Positions 1 through 11,226 of a stretch of DNA of 64,000 nucleotides are shown here, in pieces. The stretch spans positions 80,194,154-80,258,153 of the forward strand of contig CM065298.1 of NCBI GenBank assembly GCA_032871835.1, in the 5' to 3' direction. The position numbers and the translations under genes were made by a program. The stretch comes from Dipteronia dyeriana (taxonomy: Eukaryota; Streptophyta; Magnoliopsida; Sapindales; Sapindaceae). A model generated the notes under the pieces. That model was not told the origin of the DNA. It ran no database searches and worked only from the letters and a program-made list of their open reading frames with translations. Within the stretch, counting starts at the first letter, position 1. Every line of letters starts with the position of its first letter.

Positions 1-205
1 ATCACTCGTTCCATACGGGTTGGGTCGATCCAGAGTTGTCGGAGGGGGTGGCGAGTTGGTAATCCAATTCGAGGTATAGAACAGCATAGAGCTTGAGATC
101 GTCGTTTCTCCTGTTGACGTTTTTGAGGTGTTTCCTTAAGGTTTTTTAATTTCGAGATCGAGAGGATTTGGAGACGCGGCAGAGGATGTTGGTACGCGAC
201 GGAGC
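1..205 (-). pseudogene. C2-domain protein gene fragment (SRC2-like), broken
   Basis: Reading the minus strand from about 205 to 1 gives pieces that resemble the start of plant SRC2-type C2 domains: PLDLEI (about 152-168), then LKNVNRRNDDLKLYAVLYL and, near the edge, the motif STQPVWNE. C2 domains of this family bind membranes or phospholipids and usually begin with such a sequence. The pieces lie in two frames, so there is at least one small indel near 140-150, and the codon after WNE is TGA where a CGA Arg is expected. No convincing ATG is seen upstream. The fragment runs off the left edge, so the rest of the domain cannot be judged. I call it a decayed or mis-framed C2 gene; an exon boundary at the edge is the alternative. 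Confidence 0.5.
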
Positions 206-1406
206 GGCGGCGGTGAAGGGTTGTTGTGAAGCGTGATGGATTGATGCTCTCTATGGCAGTTTGTTTTTTTTTCAGTAATATAAAATATTTAAATCCATAA
301 ATAAAATTTGAAATGAAAACAAATAACTTTTCATAAAAAAAAATATTTATTAAAAAATAAAAATACATTGAAAATAAAAATAAAATATCTTAAGAGTTAA
401 AAGGGATTTTTGATAAAGCTATTTAACAAAGAAAAATGGGAGAAAAAAGAATTTAGAATAGAGATATCTGAGAGATTTTTGACTCCATTGATGGGGCTGT
501 GGAAGCTTGCTTTCTCTCATTAATTATCGCTGACAGTTACAATGATTATATTTTATACATAAATGCTAACCACATCACTAACAGACCACGATCCAAAGTT
601 AACTAACTACAATACAAGGTTAATTATAGTTGACTCTAGCTGACCTTATCTAACAAACTATGAGGGTGATCGTAATTCCTAAACATGGACTGATTATATT
701 TGTAATAATCAGAAAAGTAATGGTCTAATGTGTGAGAGCCTATTGTCATGGGATGAGATTTCAGCTAGACACACCTGTGCGGCACTTAGACAACTTTCAT
801 GAGAATGTTGCTAAGTAAGTCTTGTAAGAGGGATGCTCGGGCAAGTTCTTGGACGAACATTATCAAGTGTGAAGATGCGGAAGCGATTTAGAGTGGGAAG
901 AGTCGGGAGAGGGTTGAAATGGGGAGCCCGAAGACAGAAGATCAGTGGGACTTGCGAAGGAAGACCACGATGCACTGGATCACTAGAATGCTCATAAGTA
1001 CTCTCAAAAGGAAGAGTTGTATTAATAAAAGAATTCTAGGATGGTTTACAAATGAGAGGGGTTGACTATTTATAGGTGAGTCGCCTCCTTAAGGAATGTT
1101 CTAGACTAATCTAGCATAATAGTGGAGATTAAGTCTCCAGAATATTCTACACCTAATTAGAATACTCTACATGTATTTATATGTCTTTATAAGGTTATAG
1201 ATTATTTTACACATATCTAGATAAGTACAAAAATGATGTAAAGATTGTTGAATTGCTAGAGACTTCCAGAAGCTTGACCAATGTTAGAATTGTGAAGTTG
1301 TCTCTAGAATCTTCCAGGAGCTAGGCAGAGTAAGGGTCTTTATTGGATTCCTGAACTTATAAGCTTACGACCCGTGACACTATACTAGTTAATGATGTAC
1401 AGTAAC
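206..1406. other. Non-coding AT-rich region, no gene recognised
   Basis: No ORF with recognisable similarity. A stretch at about 690-1010 has the look of degraded retrotransposon non-coding DNA, and AT-rich tracts dominate 250-480 and 1080-1260. I see no LTR pair or target duplication that would define an element. Confidence 0.4.
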
Positions 1407-1562
1407 CTTGAGAACATTTAGCACTTAACGGTCTGCTGATATTTGCTAGAGTTTGAGTTGAAATCTTCTGAGTAATATCCTTAACTTGAGAACATTTAGC
1501 ACTCGATGGACTACTGATATTTGTCAAAGCTTGAGTTGAAATCTTCTCAGTAGTATCCTTAA
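1407..1562. repeat. Two-copy 78-bp tandem repeat
   Basis: Two adjacent diverged copies, 1407-1484 and 1485-1562, each beginning CTTGAGAACATTTAGCAC and containing GAGTTGAAATCTTCT. The second copy runs into a C-rich CATCCCCCC tract. The minus-strand ORF across it simply translates the repeat and is not taken as a gene. Confidence 0.75.
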
Positions 1563-2251
1563 CATCCCCCCTCAAAGATGTTAAACTTGAAGGTGTAAAA
1601 TTCTTCAACAAGCAAAATCTAAGAATTTGACAAGTACAAAGATGCATATGAAAATTGAAAAGTCGGCCAACTATAAAATGATGAAATTAAAGGTACATAC
1701 GTATATATATGTACTTGTTTACTTGAGAGGATATGAAAACCTTATAATATCATTTATATCCAAAACAATTGATTGATTGTCTCCCCTCTAATAAGTAATA
1801 ATTGAAACCTTTCATTTTCTAGCTAGAGTCCAAACAATCATACAAAATTTCTTTGTAACTATACAGATCATGTATGGCAGATCGGCGAGATGGAAAACTT
1901 GTCACGCCATAGCTTCTGTTGTCATGCTATATGCCTGGATCCATTATCGAAAGGCTTATAATATAAAATGGAATTTCTTCTTGATTATGATGCCAAGAGA
2001 GATACTCTAATATTTTAGGGATAAATACACTTAGCCCCTGAAGTTTGATATAAGTAAGTTTGCATTTAATCTATATGGACCTCCCATACTGCTAAAGTTG
2101 AGTTTGACAGACCGATGAAAAAGACTAAAGTAGGCAATTAGCTATAGTTTTTATAAATTAAATTTGAGATAATCTTTTTATAAAGAAAATGGTAAATGCT
2201 ATAGTTCTAATTTTAAATTTTAGGAACCTTTCTTACTAAAAGTTTAGAAAC
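1563..2251. other. Non-coding spacer
   Basis: AT-rich DNA with no recognisable gene, repeat array or element end up to the target duplication at 2252. Confidence 0.4.
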
Positions 2252-2256
2252 AATTG
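2252..2256. repeat. Target site duplication AATTG (left, element 0)
   Basis: AATTG immediately before the TG of the left LTR; the identical pentamer follows the right LTR at 4861-4865. Confidence 0.85.
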
Positions 2257-2419
2257 TGTTATATGTATATTTTATTAAATGTACACGTCACCAACAGATA
2301 AGGCAGCCTCCCAAAAAGATTACCAAATAAACATCCAAACTGGCAATTGAAAAACACCATCGGTTGTATCACCAAGACATGAGAACCCGAGTAAGGCCAA
2401 ATACGAATACTCGACACAG
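2257..2419 (+). repeat. Truncated 5' LTR of element 0
   Basis: Aligns with the start of the 3' LTR (4024 onward) up to TACTCGACACA, where the 3' LTR continues with TTCAG but this copy switches to antisense-ORF sequence (GCTACCCG). The switch point has about 3 bp of shared sequence (ACA). Confidence 0.85.
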
Positions 2420-3465
2420 CTACCCGAGCAAGGTTAGACAACTCAGCATCAGTGAAAATGGGTGACGTTTTGTTCCAGCATTCGGGAGAGCAAAAGTAAC
2501 AAGGAACCTTCAGTACTTCCCGAGCTTCACCGACTGAAAGCTCGACCTGGTTTTCCCAATTCCCACCTACGAAAAACCAACTGTTTTTCCAGTATTTTTT
2601 TGAAGTGGGAAAACCCCATATAAAACCATTTTTCTTGACATCCAGGGAAGTTTTGACGCCCCGACTCACCTTCACTCCCTCGGGAATCCAGTTATCCGGG
2701 TAGTTGGACAAAAGAAAATAAGTCTCAGTCTGACCAGACTGCCTAAGAGTATAAAACTGTCTTATTTCACGAGGAGAAGGCGGCGACAACTTTATCCGGC
2801 TCCACATTTGCCACATGCAATTCAAAATCCTATAACTATTTGGAGCAAGCTGGGCTGGAGCAATCCCCGCCTTAGCAAGGAACTAGACGATGAAAGATTG
2901 AAGGGGGATAGTCACCCTGCATCTAACACATGGATCCATAAATTGCAACCATACCTGAGGGAGGATTCCACGCGACCCTATCACCAGCAAGCATCATCGG
3001 AATAGAACCATCTAGATCAAACCGAGCATGATATTTCTTGATCTCTGTATCCCCGACCACGTTCGGTTCGATATCATATGCACTCGAGCTATCAAGAGAA
3101 AAAAGAATCCGAGAGGCACGATGTTCTTCTTCAACATCGTTCTCACAAACCACTTACCTCCCAATCTGAATGTTGCTTGAACCGTTTTTGCGAACCGTGT
3201 AATTACTTTGATGCTTCCCCATCCTAGATCGTAAAGGAACCCTGTGATGATCAGAAATGAAAGACTTAGAGCTAGAAGAAGATTTAGGGCTAAGGCTAGA
3301 AGGAACACCAGGGTAAAGCCCAGAAATGTCAACATTCAAAAAATAAGGCTGGTCAGAGGGTGATTCCCCTAATAATTTATAAATACACGAGACTAAGTAA
3401 GTATCTCCACACTCAAGCGCATCAAAGGCCTTAACAAAAAGACGGTGTCGCGTAATAGGATCCAT
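2420..3465 (-). pseudogene. Element 0 antisense ORF remnant (plant 'putative gypsy type transposon' domain)
   Basis: Exon 1 of the gene that Tat elements carry on the opposite strand. The start MDPITRHRLFVKAFDALE (ATG at 3463-3465) matches the starts in elements 1-3, followed by a Ser-rich stretch, the AIYGSM motif and, from about 2825, the REIRQFYTLRQ...ETYFLL block and the WGFPTSKKYWKNSWFF block. The reading frame is broken near 3155 and 2900. The 3' part is lost at the recombination point at 2419/2420. The function of this protein is unknown; the domain matches what I know as Pfam PF04195. Confidence 0.75.
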
Positions 3466-4009
3466 GGAAAATGACCTTTAAAGCAGACGTAAGAAATTGG
3501 AAAAAAAACTTCAATGAAGAGCGAAGAACAGATTTGTGCACAAGAGCAGGAAGATAGAAACAAGCTTGATTTTTCTTTTCGCAAAGATGACAATGAAATA
3601 GCCCTCGTCAATTTAATTGAGCCACTTGATGATTAAAGCACGAAACCCTAGGGTTTGGAAAGGCGGGAAGATTTAAAAAAATGGGGACATTCGATGACAT
3701 AAGCAACGTATCAAATAACATGGAGGTCGTATCTCATAAATGCCAACAGAGATACCAAACGATAGAAAGACACGTGTCGTGAAGAAAACAGATCAAGCCG
3801 TCAGAATTTCAGAACGTCACAATCATAGGGATTTGGTGTGAAGAGACAAATTGCACGTACACAGTTATCGTTAAGACACGTCATTAATGATGCGAATTGA
3901 TTATTATTTCTACTTTAATGAGGCATTAATGAAGGAAATAACAAAAAGCTAGACGGAGATTCAACGATTAAAATACTTTCGCCAAAATGAATTATATTCG
4001 GCAAAAGTA

Positions 4010-4023
4010 TTTTAAAGGAGTAT
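4010..4023 (+). other. Polypurine tract of element 0
   Basis: TTTTAAAGGAGTAT directly before the LTR, equivalent to TTTTAAGGGGGTAT in elements 1 and 2. It primes plus-strand synthesis in LTR elements. Confidence 0.7.
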
Positions 4024-4860
4024 TGTTATATGTATATTTTTTAAAATGTACACGTCACTGACAGATAAGACAGTCTTCCAAAAAGATTGTTAGATAAGCA
4101 TCCAAACTGGCAACTGAAAAACACCATCGGTGGTATCACCAAGACATGAGATCCCGAGTAAGGTCGAATACGAATACTCGACACATTCAGTTTTACTCGG
4201 GACTACATAAGAAACCCGAGTGAAGAAGTTGTCAAGAAATATGTGATTCACATAAGTAAATAAGTGTGCATCCTTATTTCATTTCCCCTATCAAAGGAGG
4301 AAAGAATTTAAAAGCTTCCAGAAAGATAAACATCAAACAGGAAACAAGTCCAAATCAAGCAATAACTCTACTCTTCTAGAATATTACACACTGATTAGGA
4401 AATAAGTCCTTAACGGACTGAGCAACTAAAATCCCACGAAGATTCAGAGTCGATCCACAAGTCTCAGAAACAGGAAAGAAGATAAAGACGACTTCAACAA
4501 GCAACCAGTTCCAATCAAACACTATCATTTTTCCTTATATGTAACAAGAATTAGGGTTCTATATACATATAAATAGACTCATAATCCCACTGTAAAACGG
4601 GAAATAAGAGATAGAACAGAAGTAATCACAGTAAAAGAGAGACAAAAGATATCAAGTTGTGTAATTATTTATTTAATAGTGGATTTGGCTTGCTTTTCCT
4701 TACAGCCACCAGTGGATGTTTCTCCGGTCACCGGAGTTTTACCACGTATACATGTGTCACAAACATATCAATTGTATTCTCTTTCTTTTTTTCTTTTAAC
4801 GGGTCATAATCGAACCAAGTGTTGTTGACTTTCTTACCCATCAAGATATTAGCGTCAATA
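4024..4860 (+). repeat. 3' LTR of element 0
   Basis: 837 bp from TGTTATATG to GTCAATA. Holds a TATAAATA box at 4568-4575 and the nested hairpin CTCCGGTCACCGGAG near 4720-4734, seen in all related LTRs of this window. The terminal CA has become TA. Confidence 0.85.
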
Positions 4861-4865
4861 AATTG

Positions 4866-5600
4866 TAATTTAAAATTTAAGAACTATAAAAAATAAAAAA
4901 TAAAACTCAAGGGAGGAGGCCCTTGCTGTAAATCCTAACTTGCATATTTACCTGGTGTGTATACGGAGCAGACAACCGAACCGCGCCAATGATTAATCCG
5001 GACGGTGCTAGAATTCTATAAAATATATGTCCCAAAATACAACCCTAATTCCATTTCCTCCTATTGTCCTAAATCTGCTTCAGAAACCAAAGCAAAATAA
5101 TGGCACGAATGACTCCAATCTCACCAACCCACCTGAAGAAATAGTGTTAAACCAAATGGTGGCAATAAAGGTGACAGTGAAGGTGTCTTCAATTAATATG
5201 TCAAGTGTCAGCCCTTGAAATGGTAAACAAAAACAACAATCCACTTCTGTGAATTACTACGTAGCAGTACGGGGATACGATAAATAATATATATTTATAT
5301 TTTAAGAAAATAATAATATATAAAACAAGTTTAATAATTTATTCAAAATCAACATATATTTGAAATTCAAATAAAATATGTCACGTAACTACATGAGTCG
5401 TAACAATATAACGTATTATAAAACCTAAATAAAACATGTCACATAAGTCGAAACATATTATATAATCCAAATAAAATATTTTTCACATAAGTCATAATAT
5501 ATTACAAAAATTAAATAATACATAAAAAAATCATAAAATATATTCTAAATTCCTAATTAACTTCATTATTATCATGTGAAAATGGTGAAAAATGTCACCT
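4866..5600. other. Non-coding spacer with AT-rich degenerate repeats
   Basis: 5270-5560 contains diverged copies of a phrase like CAAATAAAATATGTCAC...AAGTCGTAAC in AT-rich DNA. A short ORF at 5027-5218 lies downstream of a TATA-like CTATAAAATATA, but its product (63 codons, Asn-rich) is not recognised. Confidence 0.4.
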
Positions 5601-5642
5601 GAGTTGTAGTGATGTCACCGTTATAATAAGTTAAGTTTAAAA
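5601..5642. repeat. Left terminal inverted repeat of the MULE (42 bp)
   Basis: Begins GAGTTGTAGTGATGTCACCG and matches the reverse complement of 26992-27033 over 42 bp with one mismatch (G versus A at the 14th base). Similarity stops sharply on both sides. Confidence 0.8.
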
Positions 5643-7158
5643 ACCACTAAATGAAAGAACACGTAGTGAACAGTGAACACATTCATTAAACCCCATGTGC
5701 ACCTCCTAATCTTTCTTACCGTGTCAATTTTTTTTTTAATACAACTATTATCAAGATTTGAACTATAACTCTCACAATCGGAACAGAATCTCTGATCATT
5801 AAATATAAACAGGAGATGTATAATGATCTCTCTTAAAAGGTTATACTCTACTCGTCCATTATTTTTTTAACCTTTTATATATACTAAAAAACAGCAACGT
5901 GACCTTTACGTGCCTTTGAATTATAATTTAACTTTTGTAAATAATTTTAATTTTGTCATACTAATTGCCAGCTCTGGTCTGGACTCTGGACCAACCATTC
6001 AAAGGAAGGCTGTGCAGAGAATTCACATGGAGGAAATTGATAATTGGTTATATAGAATGGAAATTTTGATTTTTGGCAGAAAAAAGTAAGTGTGTGCAGT
6101 TAACTTGCAGATGCAACTGTTTGTTATAATTCTCCTAGGAAGCACGGATACTCCATTTGGTGGAGATAACTCGTATTCAACTTGTATCAATTCGGATATT
6201 CCCTAGATATATCAGGATACATATCCAATACATCAAATGGCATATCCATTAACTTTTTCATAGGTTTGATCAGAGAATACTTGGAGGATATTTAGAGGAT
6301 ACTTGGGGGATACGTATCCGTTGATTTTTTCAAGTTTATTTTTTTTATAAGTTTCACAAGAGAAGAGGAAAAAGAAGAAGAAGAATCAACTTAAAGAGCG
6401 AAAAAGTTTTGATCAGTATCACTTATCATGCATTTATTATAGTTTTTCCATAAATTTTTTCTTAAGAACTAACTTAAAGACCGAAAATACTTCGAAGAGA
6501 AACAAGATAACACTATAAAGAGCTGAAGATTTGGTATATGTGTATAATAATCTCCGCATTTAATCAAGAGAAACCCAACTTACAATAAATGTGTGTTTCA
6601 ATTGTGGAATGTTGGAGGAACTGGTTTGATTCCATAAGCTTGGAGAATGTCGAGATACCTGTGATTGCAAACCTTTATCTTGAAGAACCAGAGTATGATG
6701 CTGAATTATTTAGATCATTTAACAATGTGAATGATGATAAGGGGTCAAAAAAATATTGGCACTATTTGAGGGGGGTGTTGTGCAAATATCATCACTTTAC
6801 TAATGTATGTTTAAAATGCACAATTTAACGTGTTCAGACGAAAATACCTCGAAATATTAAAACAATAAGGAATTTATCGTTTTCTAAGTCAGAGAAAAGC
6901 AACAATTAAACCGACGGGAAACTAATCGACGGTGAAGTGACCAGAACGAAATTACACGAGAACAGTTGCGATTGACAAAGGTAATATTAGTTTTTTTTCC
7001 TCGTTTTTATTGTTGTTAACTTGCATTACATGTTAGAATTGAGTTTTGTTGATAGAAATTGTAGAAACCGGTTAAAATAGAGATATGAAAATGGTTGTGG
7101 TTTAGGTTAGGGTTTGTAATTTGATTGAATATCAGTTGAGGAAGATGAAATCTGGGTT
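5643..7158. other. MULE 5' non-coding region
   Basis: No recognisable gene. 6130-6330 contains several copies of GGATAC/GTATCC phrases. An ORF at 6589-6828 (79 codons) has no similarity I recognise; it could be an upstream exon of the DUF1985 gene or chance. An intron is likely between here and 8031 because 8021-8030 is a good splice acceptor (TACATTGCAG). Confidence 0.4.
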
Positions 7159-7975
7159 ATCGAGACTTTTTACAAGAGAATCGAGCTTATTTGTTGTTGA
7201 GTCGAGCTTTTATTTTCATGAAAATTAGGTTTTGGTAAGTCGAGCTTATTTTGTAAGGTTTCGAGTTTTTTTTTAATTGGATCGAGCTTTTTTGAAAGGG
7301 ATCGAGCTTTTTTGAAAAGGAATCGAGCTTTTTCCAATAAGGTCGAGCTTTTTTTTCATTGGATCGAGATTTTTCATCATGACATCGAGCTTTTTTTAAA
7401 TAAGATCGAGTTTTTCTTAAATAGGATCGAGCTTATTTGTTATGGGATCGATCATTTTTTTCATAGGATCGAGCTTTTTTCTAAAAGGTCGAGCTTTTTT
7501 TATATGAGTCGAGCTTTATTTGGTGGGTCGAGCTTTTTCATAAGGGTTTGAGCGTTTTTTGAATACGATCGAGCCTTTTTGAAAAGGGTCGAGCTTTTTT
7601 TACATTGGATCGAGCTTTTTCATCATGGGATCGAGCTTTTTTTACATAGGATCGAGCTATTTTGTTATGGGATCGAGCATTTTTTCATAGGATCGAGTTT
7701 TTTTAAAGGGTCGAGCTTTTTTGTCCTTGGATCGAGCTTATTTCTTATAGAACCGAGTTTTTTTATAATTGGATCGAGCTTTTTTGTCCTTGGATCGAAC
7801 TTATTTCTTATAGGACCGATTTTTTTTTATAATTGGACCTAACTTTTTTGTTATGGGATCGAACATTTTTGTCATAGGATCTAGATTTTTTTTAAAATGG
7901 TTGAGCTTTTTTCTCCTGGGATCGAGCATATTTTTTTTAGGACCGAACTGTTTTCACATTGGATCGAGACTTATA
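7159..7975. repeat. 21-bp-period tandem array, core TCGAGCTTTTTT
   Basis: Roughly three dozen degenerate copies of (G)GATCGAGCTTTTTT plus a variable filler, spaced about 21 bp apart (for example starts at 7589, 7610, 7631, 7652, 7673). The conserved part is TCGAGC followed by a T run. The array lies just upstream of the DUF1985 exon, probably inside its 5' intron or leader. Because 21 is a multiple of 3, long chance ORFs run through it. A second array with the same core and same strand sense lies at 14729-15131, upstream of the transposase gene. Confidence 0.9.
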
Positions 7976-8030
7976 ATTTTGGTTACGAAATTTTTCTGTT
8001 TAATGATGTTGTATTTCTGTTACATTGCAG

Positions 8031-8779
8031 ATAAGAAATAGGTTTAGGGATTTGCTTAAAACTCTAGAAGGAGACTGGTACAAGGGCAAATTGACTCGAC
8101 ACAACCATTTTGATGCCCTTGGCCATATAGAAGTAGCGCTGAACCGGGTCCCTGCAAAATTTACAGATGAAGATCGACGTCGGTTCATAGCTTCATGTTT
8201 CGGGCATTTCCTGATGATGCATCGGGAGATGAAGTTTTTGGGTGGTATTATCCATCGGTTGCTTTTGAGGGAGCTGCATCATAACAGCCCAACAGATGAG
8301 ATGCAGTTCGTGTTAGGGAATCAGTCGGTGAGGTTTTCGAAGGGTGAATTTTACCTGATCACCGGATTACGGTTTGGAGTTGTACCAGACACGACTAAGT
8401 ATGCAGCAGTGGAGAATGGCATACATCACCTGTACTTTTCTAGAGTCGATGAGGTCTCGTTGGAGGAGATAAGAGGTGTTGTCACCGTCGCAGAGCTCGG
8501 AGAGGCGTACGATGTTGTCAAGCTCTGCCTCATATATATGCTGAACTGGATACTGATAGGGGTGTATGAGAGATTCAAGATTCCAGTTTGGCAGTTTCGG
8601 CTGGTTGAGGATCTCGATGCATTCGATGCGTTCGATGCATTCCCGTGGGGTGCCCACATGTACAAGTATTCTATTTACTCATTCAAGCATGCGCTTGACG
8701 GGCGACTCCAGCAGGAAAAGGGCGCTGGCGTACACACGGTGGAGACCTACAACATATACGGTCTATCTCATGCCCTATT
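8031..8779 (+). CDS. DUF1985 exon of the MULE gene
   Basis: An open exon of about 250 codons after the acceptor TACATTGCAG at 8021-8030. Sequence hallmarks of DUF1985 proteins are visible in order: KLTRHNHFDALGHIEVAL, the RRFIASCFGHFL block, then GNQSVRFSKGEFYLITGLRFG (central motif), and the LCLIYMLNWILIGVY helix. It ends at GTAAGA (8780). Near 8620-8645 a 9-bp unit repeated three times encodes DAFDAFDAF. The function of DUF1985 is not firmly known; as I recall, the VANC anti-silencing proteins of Arabidopsis VANDAL elements have this type of domain. This exon is the best-preserved part of the gene and is open throughout. Confidence 0.8.
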
Positions 8780-9369
8780 GGTAAGAACTTTGAATTACAA
8801 TTTGTACTTTATTGGTGTTGTCCTCAATGTTATGGTTAGTTATCGTACTTATCTTTGATTTAGGTATTTGATTTCGAGGTGATCCCTGACTTGGGCAAAG
8901 AGTTTGGTGTCCGGAGGGTTACAGATCTGACTCCCCTTATTTTGAAGTGAGAGTGGACCAAACAACCGACAGGGAAGAAGCTGGCAAAGATTTTCAAAGC
9001 CAGGGTATGTATTTAATTTGTTAATGTTTATATTAGTTAGTATTTGTACAATTACATTGTTCTAACTATAATTACATTGTTCTAACTAATATTTCAGATG
9101 TTTACGAGGAAGGAACTGGTGCCTACACCAGCTGAGAGACAAGCATCGTACTATGCCGAGTTAAACGAGGGGGGAAGACAGTATGTAGAAGAGGACAAGG
9201 ATGATATGCCCCCTTCGGTCCCTGATCAGACTACCTTTGGCGGGAACAGTGGTACAGAGGGTGGGGGTTTGACAGACAAGACCAGTGACAGTGAGGGATC
9301 TGAGCCTGCTGCTGGGGGCTTAAGGCCCAGTGACAGTGAGGGATATGAGGCAGACCCTCAACGAGAAAG

Positions 9370-9398
9370 GCATAGGCATAGGCATAGGCATAGGCATA
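9370..9398. repeat. CATAGG hexanucleotide repeat in coding exon
   Basis: About four and a half copies of CATAGG give an alternating His-Arg tract in the exon at 9098-9488. Slippage-prone low-complexity sequence. Confidence 0.8.
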
Positions 9399-9959
9399 TA
9401 CAAAGACATAGGCGGGTTCGGTTACCACCCCCAGACATGGTACATCTGCAAAGGGATTCCCGTGGGGACGTTAGACTTGATGGAGAGGTAAGTTGAAAAC
9501 AAAGTTTAGTGTTTTTATTAACACATGTTGATAGTTTTAGTACTAACAATGTAGACATGATTTTAGGCTCCGTGGGCAGATCTATTGAACGATGTGCGTG
9601 AAACCTTCCGGAAGAGTGAGGAGGATCGACACCGTCAACACTTGGAGTTGGTGGATATAATCCGGCAGAGTGATGAGGATCGTCAGCAACAAAACTTGGT
9701 GTAGCAATAAAACTAGATATGATCCGGGGGCTTCAGAGGTCGACCATGCGTACACACCGGGATGGCCCCCTACCTCATGATCTAGGCTTTAGTCTTGGAG
9801 ACTGGACTGATAGGTATACGGGAGGGGGGACAGACATGACAGGTGGACGTAGTCAGGACCCGCCTATCGGGGGGGTAGGTCCGGAGAGGCAACCTTAGTC
9901 GCATACCATCGATAGTAGGCTTGGTACACGTACAACAGTCCGGTCGAACCTCACAGCTG

Positions 9960-10345
9960 TCCTATCTGGGTCCACCCAGGCTCAGCGGTCCCCTCACCAC
10001 CCGGCACATCCATTTAGCCACAGCGGTCCCCTCCCCCATCCAACACGTCGGCGTCGGCTCTGCAATTCCCTCCCCCACCCAGGATATCGTTGGCGTCGGC
10101 CCCCTCCCCCCTTCCCCTCCCCCACCCAGCATGTCGACCCAGGCTCAACTGTCCTCTCCCCTTCCCAAGACGTCGGCGGTGTCGGCCCCCTATTTTCCCT
10201 CACCTAGCATGTGGACCCAGGCCTAGCGGTCCTCTCTCAGGATAGCATGACGACCCAGGGTCTGCGGTCCCCTCCACCGCCCATCATATCGATTCGTCCT
10301 CAGCGACCCCCTCCACCGCTAAGCACATCGACCGAGCTCCAGAGC
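9960..10345 (+). repeat. Pro-rich degenerate minisatellite in the MULE gene
   Basis: Imperfect copies of a C-rich phrase (CCCCTCCCCCACCCAGCATGTC and relatives, roughly 50 bp apart) encode Pro/Ser/Thr-rich protein in two frames. It is probably the disordered linker between the DUF1985 and peptidase parts; the frame changes along it. Confidence 0.6.
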
Positions 10346-11226
10346 TCATTGGAGGCTGGATTACCGCACATGAAGCGTTTAGTTAAGCACAGATTGCAGT
10401 TGATGAGCCCTTACACAGATCCATACAGGTCAAAGAGGTTTAGGACACTTCCCGAGTCCGTGGAACACATTTTTGACCCCCACGGACTTATGAATACTGA
10501 TCAGCTTGGGCATACAAAGCCTTCAAGAGGAACATCAACAGGGAACTGTGAGTCCAACTTCATCTAATAAAAATGGTTGTATAGTTAATGTTTATTCAAA
10601 TTTACCTAAAGCTAATTCTATCATTAAACATACGTGATATGGACGTGCTGGCACCACTGGACGTCGGATGGTTCATCCGTATGCAGTCCAACTTTATGGA
10701 CTTGGAGGACACGGTACGTACTTACGTGATTTTCATATTAACGTTTGTGTAAGTAATGTTGTATTGTTAACAATTCATTAGTTATATTGTCTGTCAGCAT
10801 ATGGACGCATACCTCCATATTCTTCGCAAACGTCAGCCAGGATTCCCCACTGTGTACAACTAGAGGATCAATGTATTGGATACACAATTTTATGAAAGTG
10901 GTTATAAATTTTTGGAATCGAATCACATTTTATGGTTTTTGTATTATTAATACGACATTGTCAATGATTGGTATGTACAACCACTTATGTTGTTACAGTG
11001 GGAGAGAATGATGCCTCGTGATTCGCACGGGGCTATGACCACGGCAAGGTGGAATGTGTTACAGTCCCGATGGTTGGAAGAGGACCTTCAAACGGTCCGT
11101 GGAGCAACTACGTGTGGAAACTGTCCATGGCACTAGGTTGACCTGGTAAGTGTTAGACGATGGAAATGATTTAAAATATAAACTGTTCGTATATCCTGAC
11201 CTAACACCGTATGCATACTATTACAG

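Larger units (their letters stand above)
2257..4860 (+). mobile_element. Element 0: internally deleted Tat-type Ty3/gypsy LTR element
   Basis: The element begins TGTTATATG and ends ...GTCAATA (the usual CA end changed to TA), flanked by the 5-bp direct repeat AATTG at 2252-2256 and 4861-4865. Only the first ~163 bp of the left LTR remain; they join directly to the antisense-ORF region, so the rest of the 5' LTR, PBS, gag, pol, the tandem array and exons 2-3 of the antisense gene are gone. A complete 3' LTR (4024-4860) remains. Orientation is inferred from the PPT just before 4024. It belongs to the same superfamily as elements 1-3 but its LTR sequence is a distinct subfamily, closest to the solo LTR at 42740-43726. 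Confidence 0.85.

Noticed and set aside
1357..1647. 96-codon minus-strand ORF
   Set aside because: Translates the two-copy 78-bp repeat; internal repetition explains its length.
5027..5218. 63-codon ORF downstream of a TATA-like sequence
   Set aside because: No similarity recognised, low complexity, no splice or conservation evidence.
5592..5600. Possible 9-bp target duplication of the MULE
   Set aside because: ATGTCACCT on the left does not match ACCAAAAAA on the right.
6589..6828. 79-codon ORF in the MULE 5' region
   Set aside because: No recognisable domain; could be an exon of the DUF1985 gene but nothing in the sequence supports joining it.
7312..7842. Plus-strand ORFs with repeated IELF-type peptides
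   Set aside because: They are translations of the 21-bp array whose period is divisible by three; no start context or conservation.
7159..7975. CRISPR-like appearance of regularly spaced repeats
   Set aside because: The repeats are degenerate, the spacers are only ~9 bp, and the genome is a plant's.
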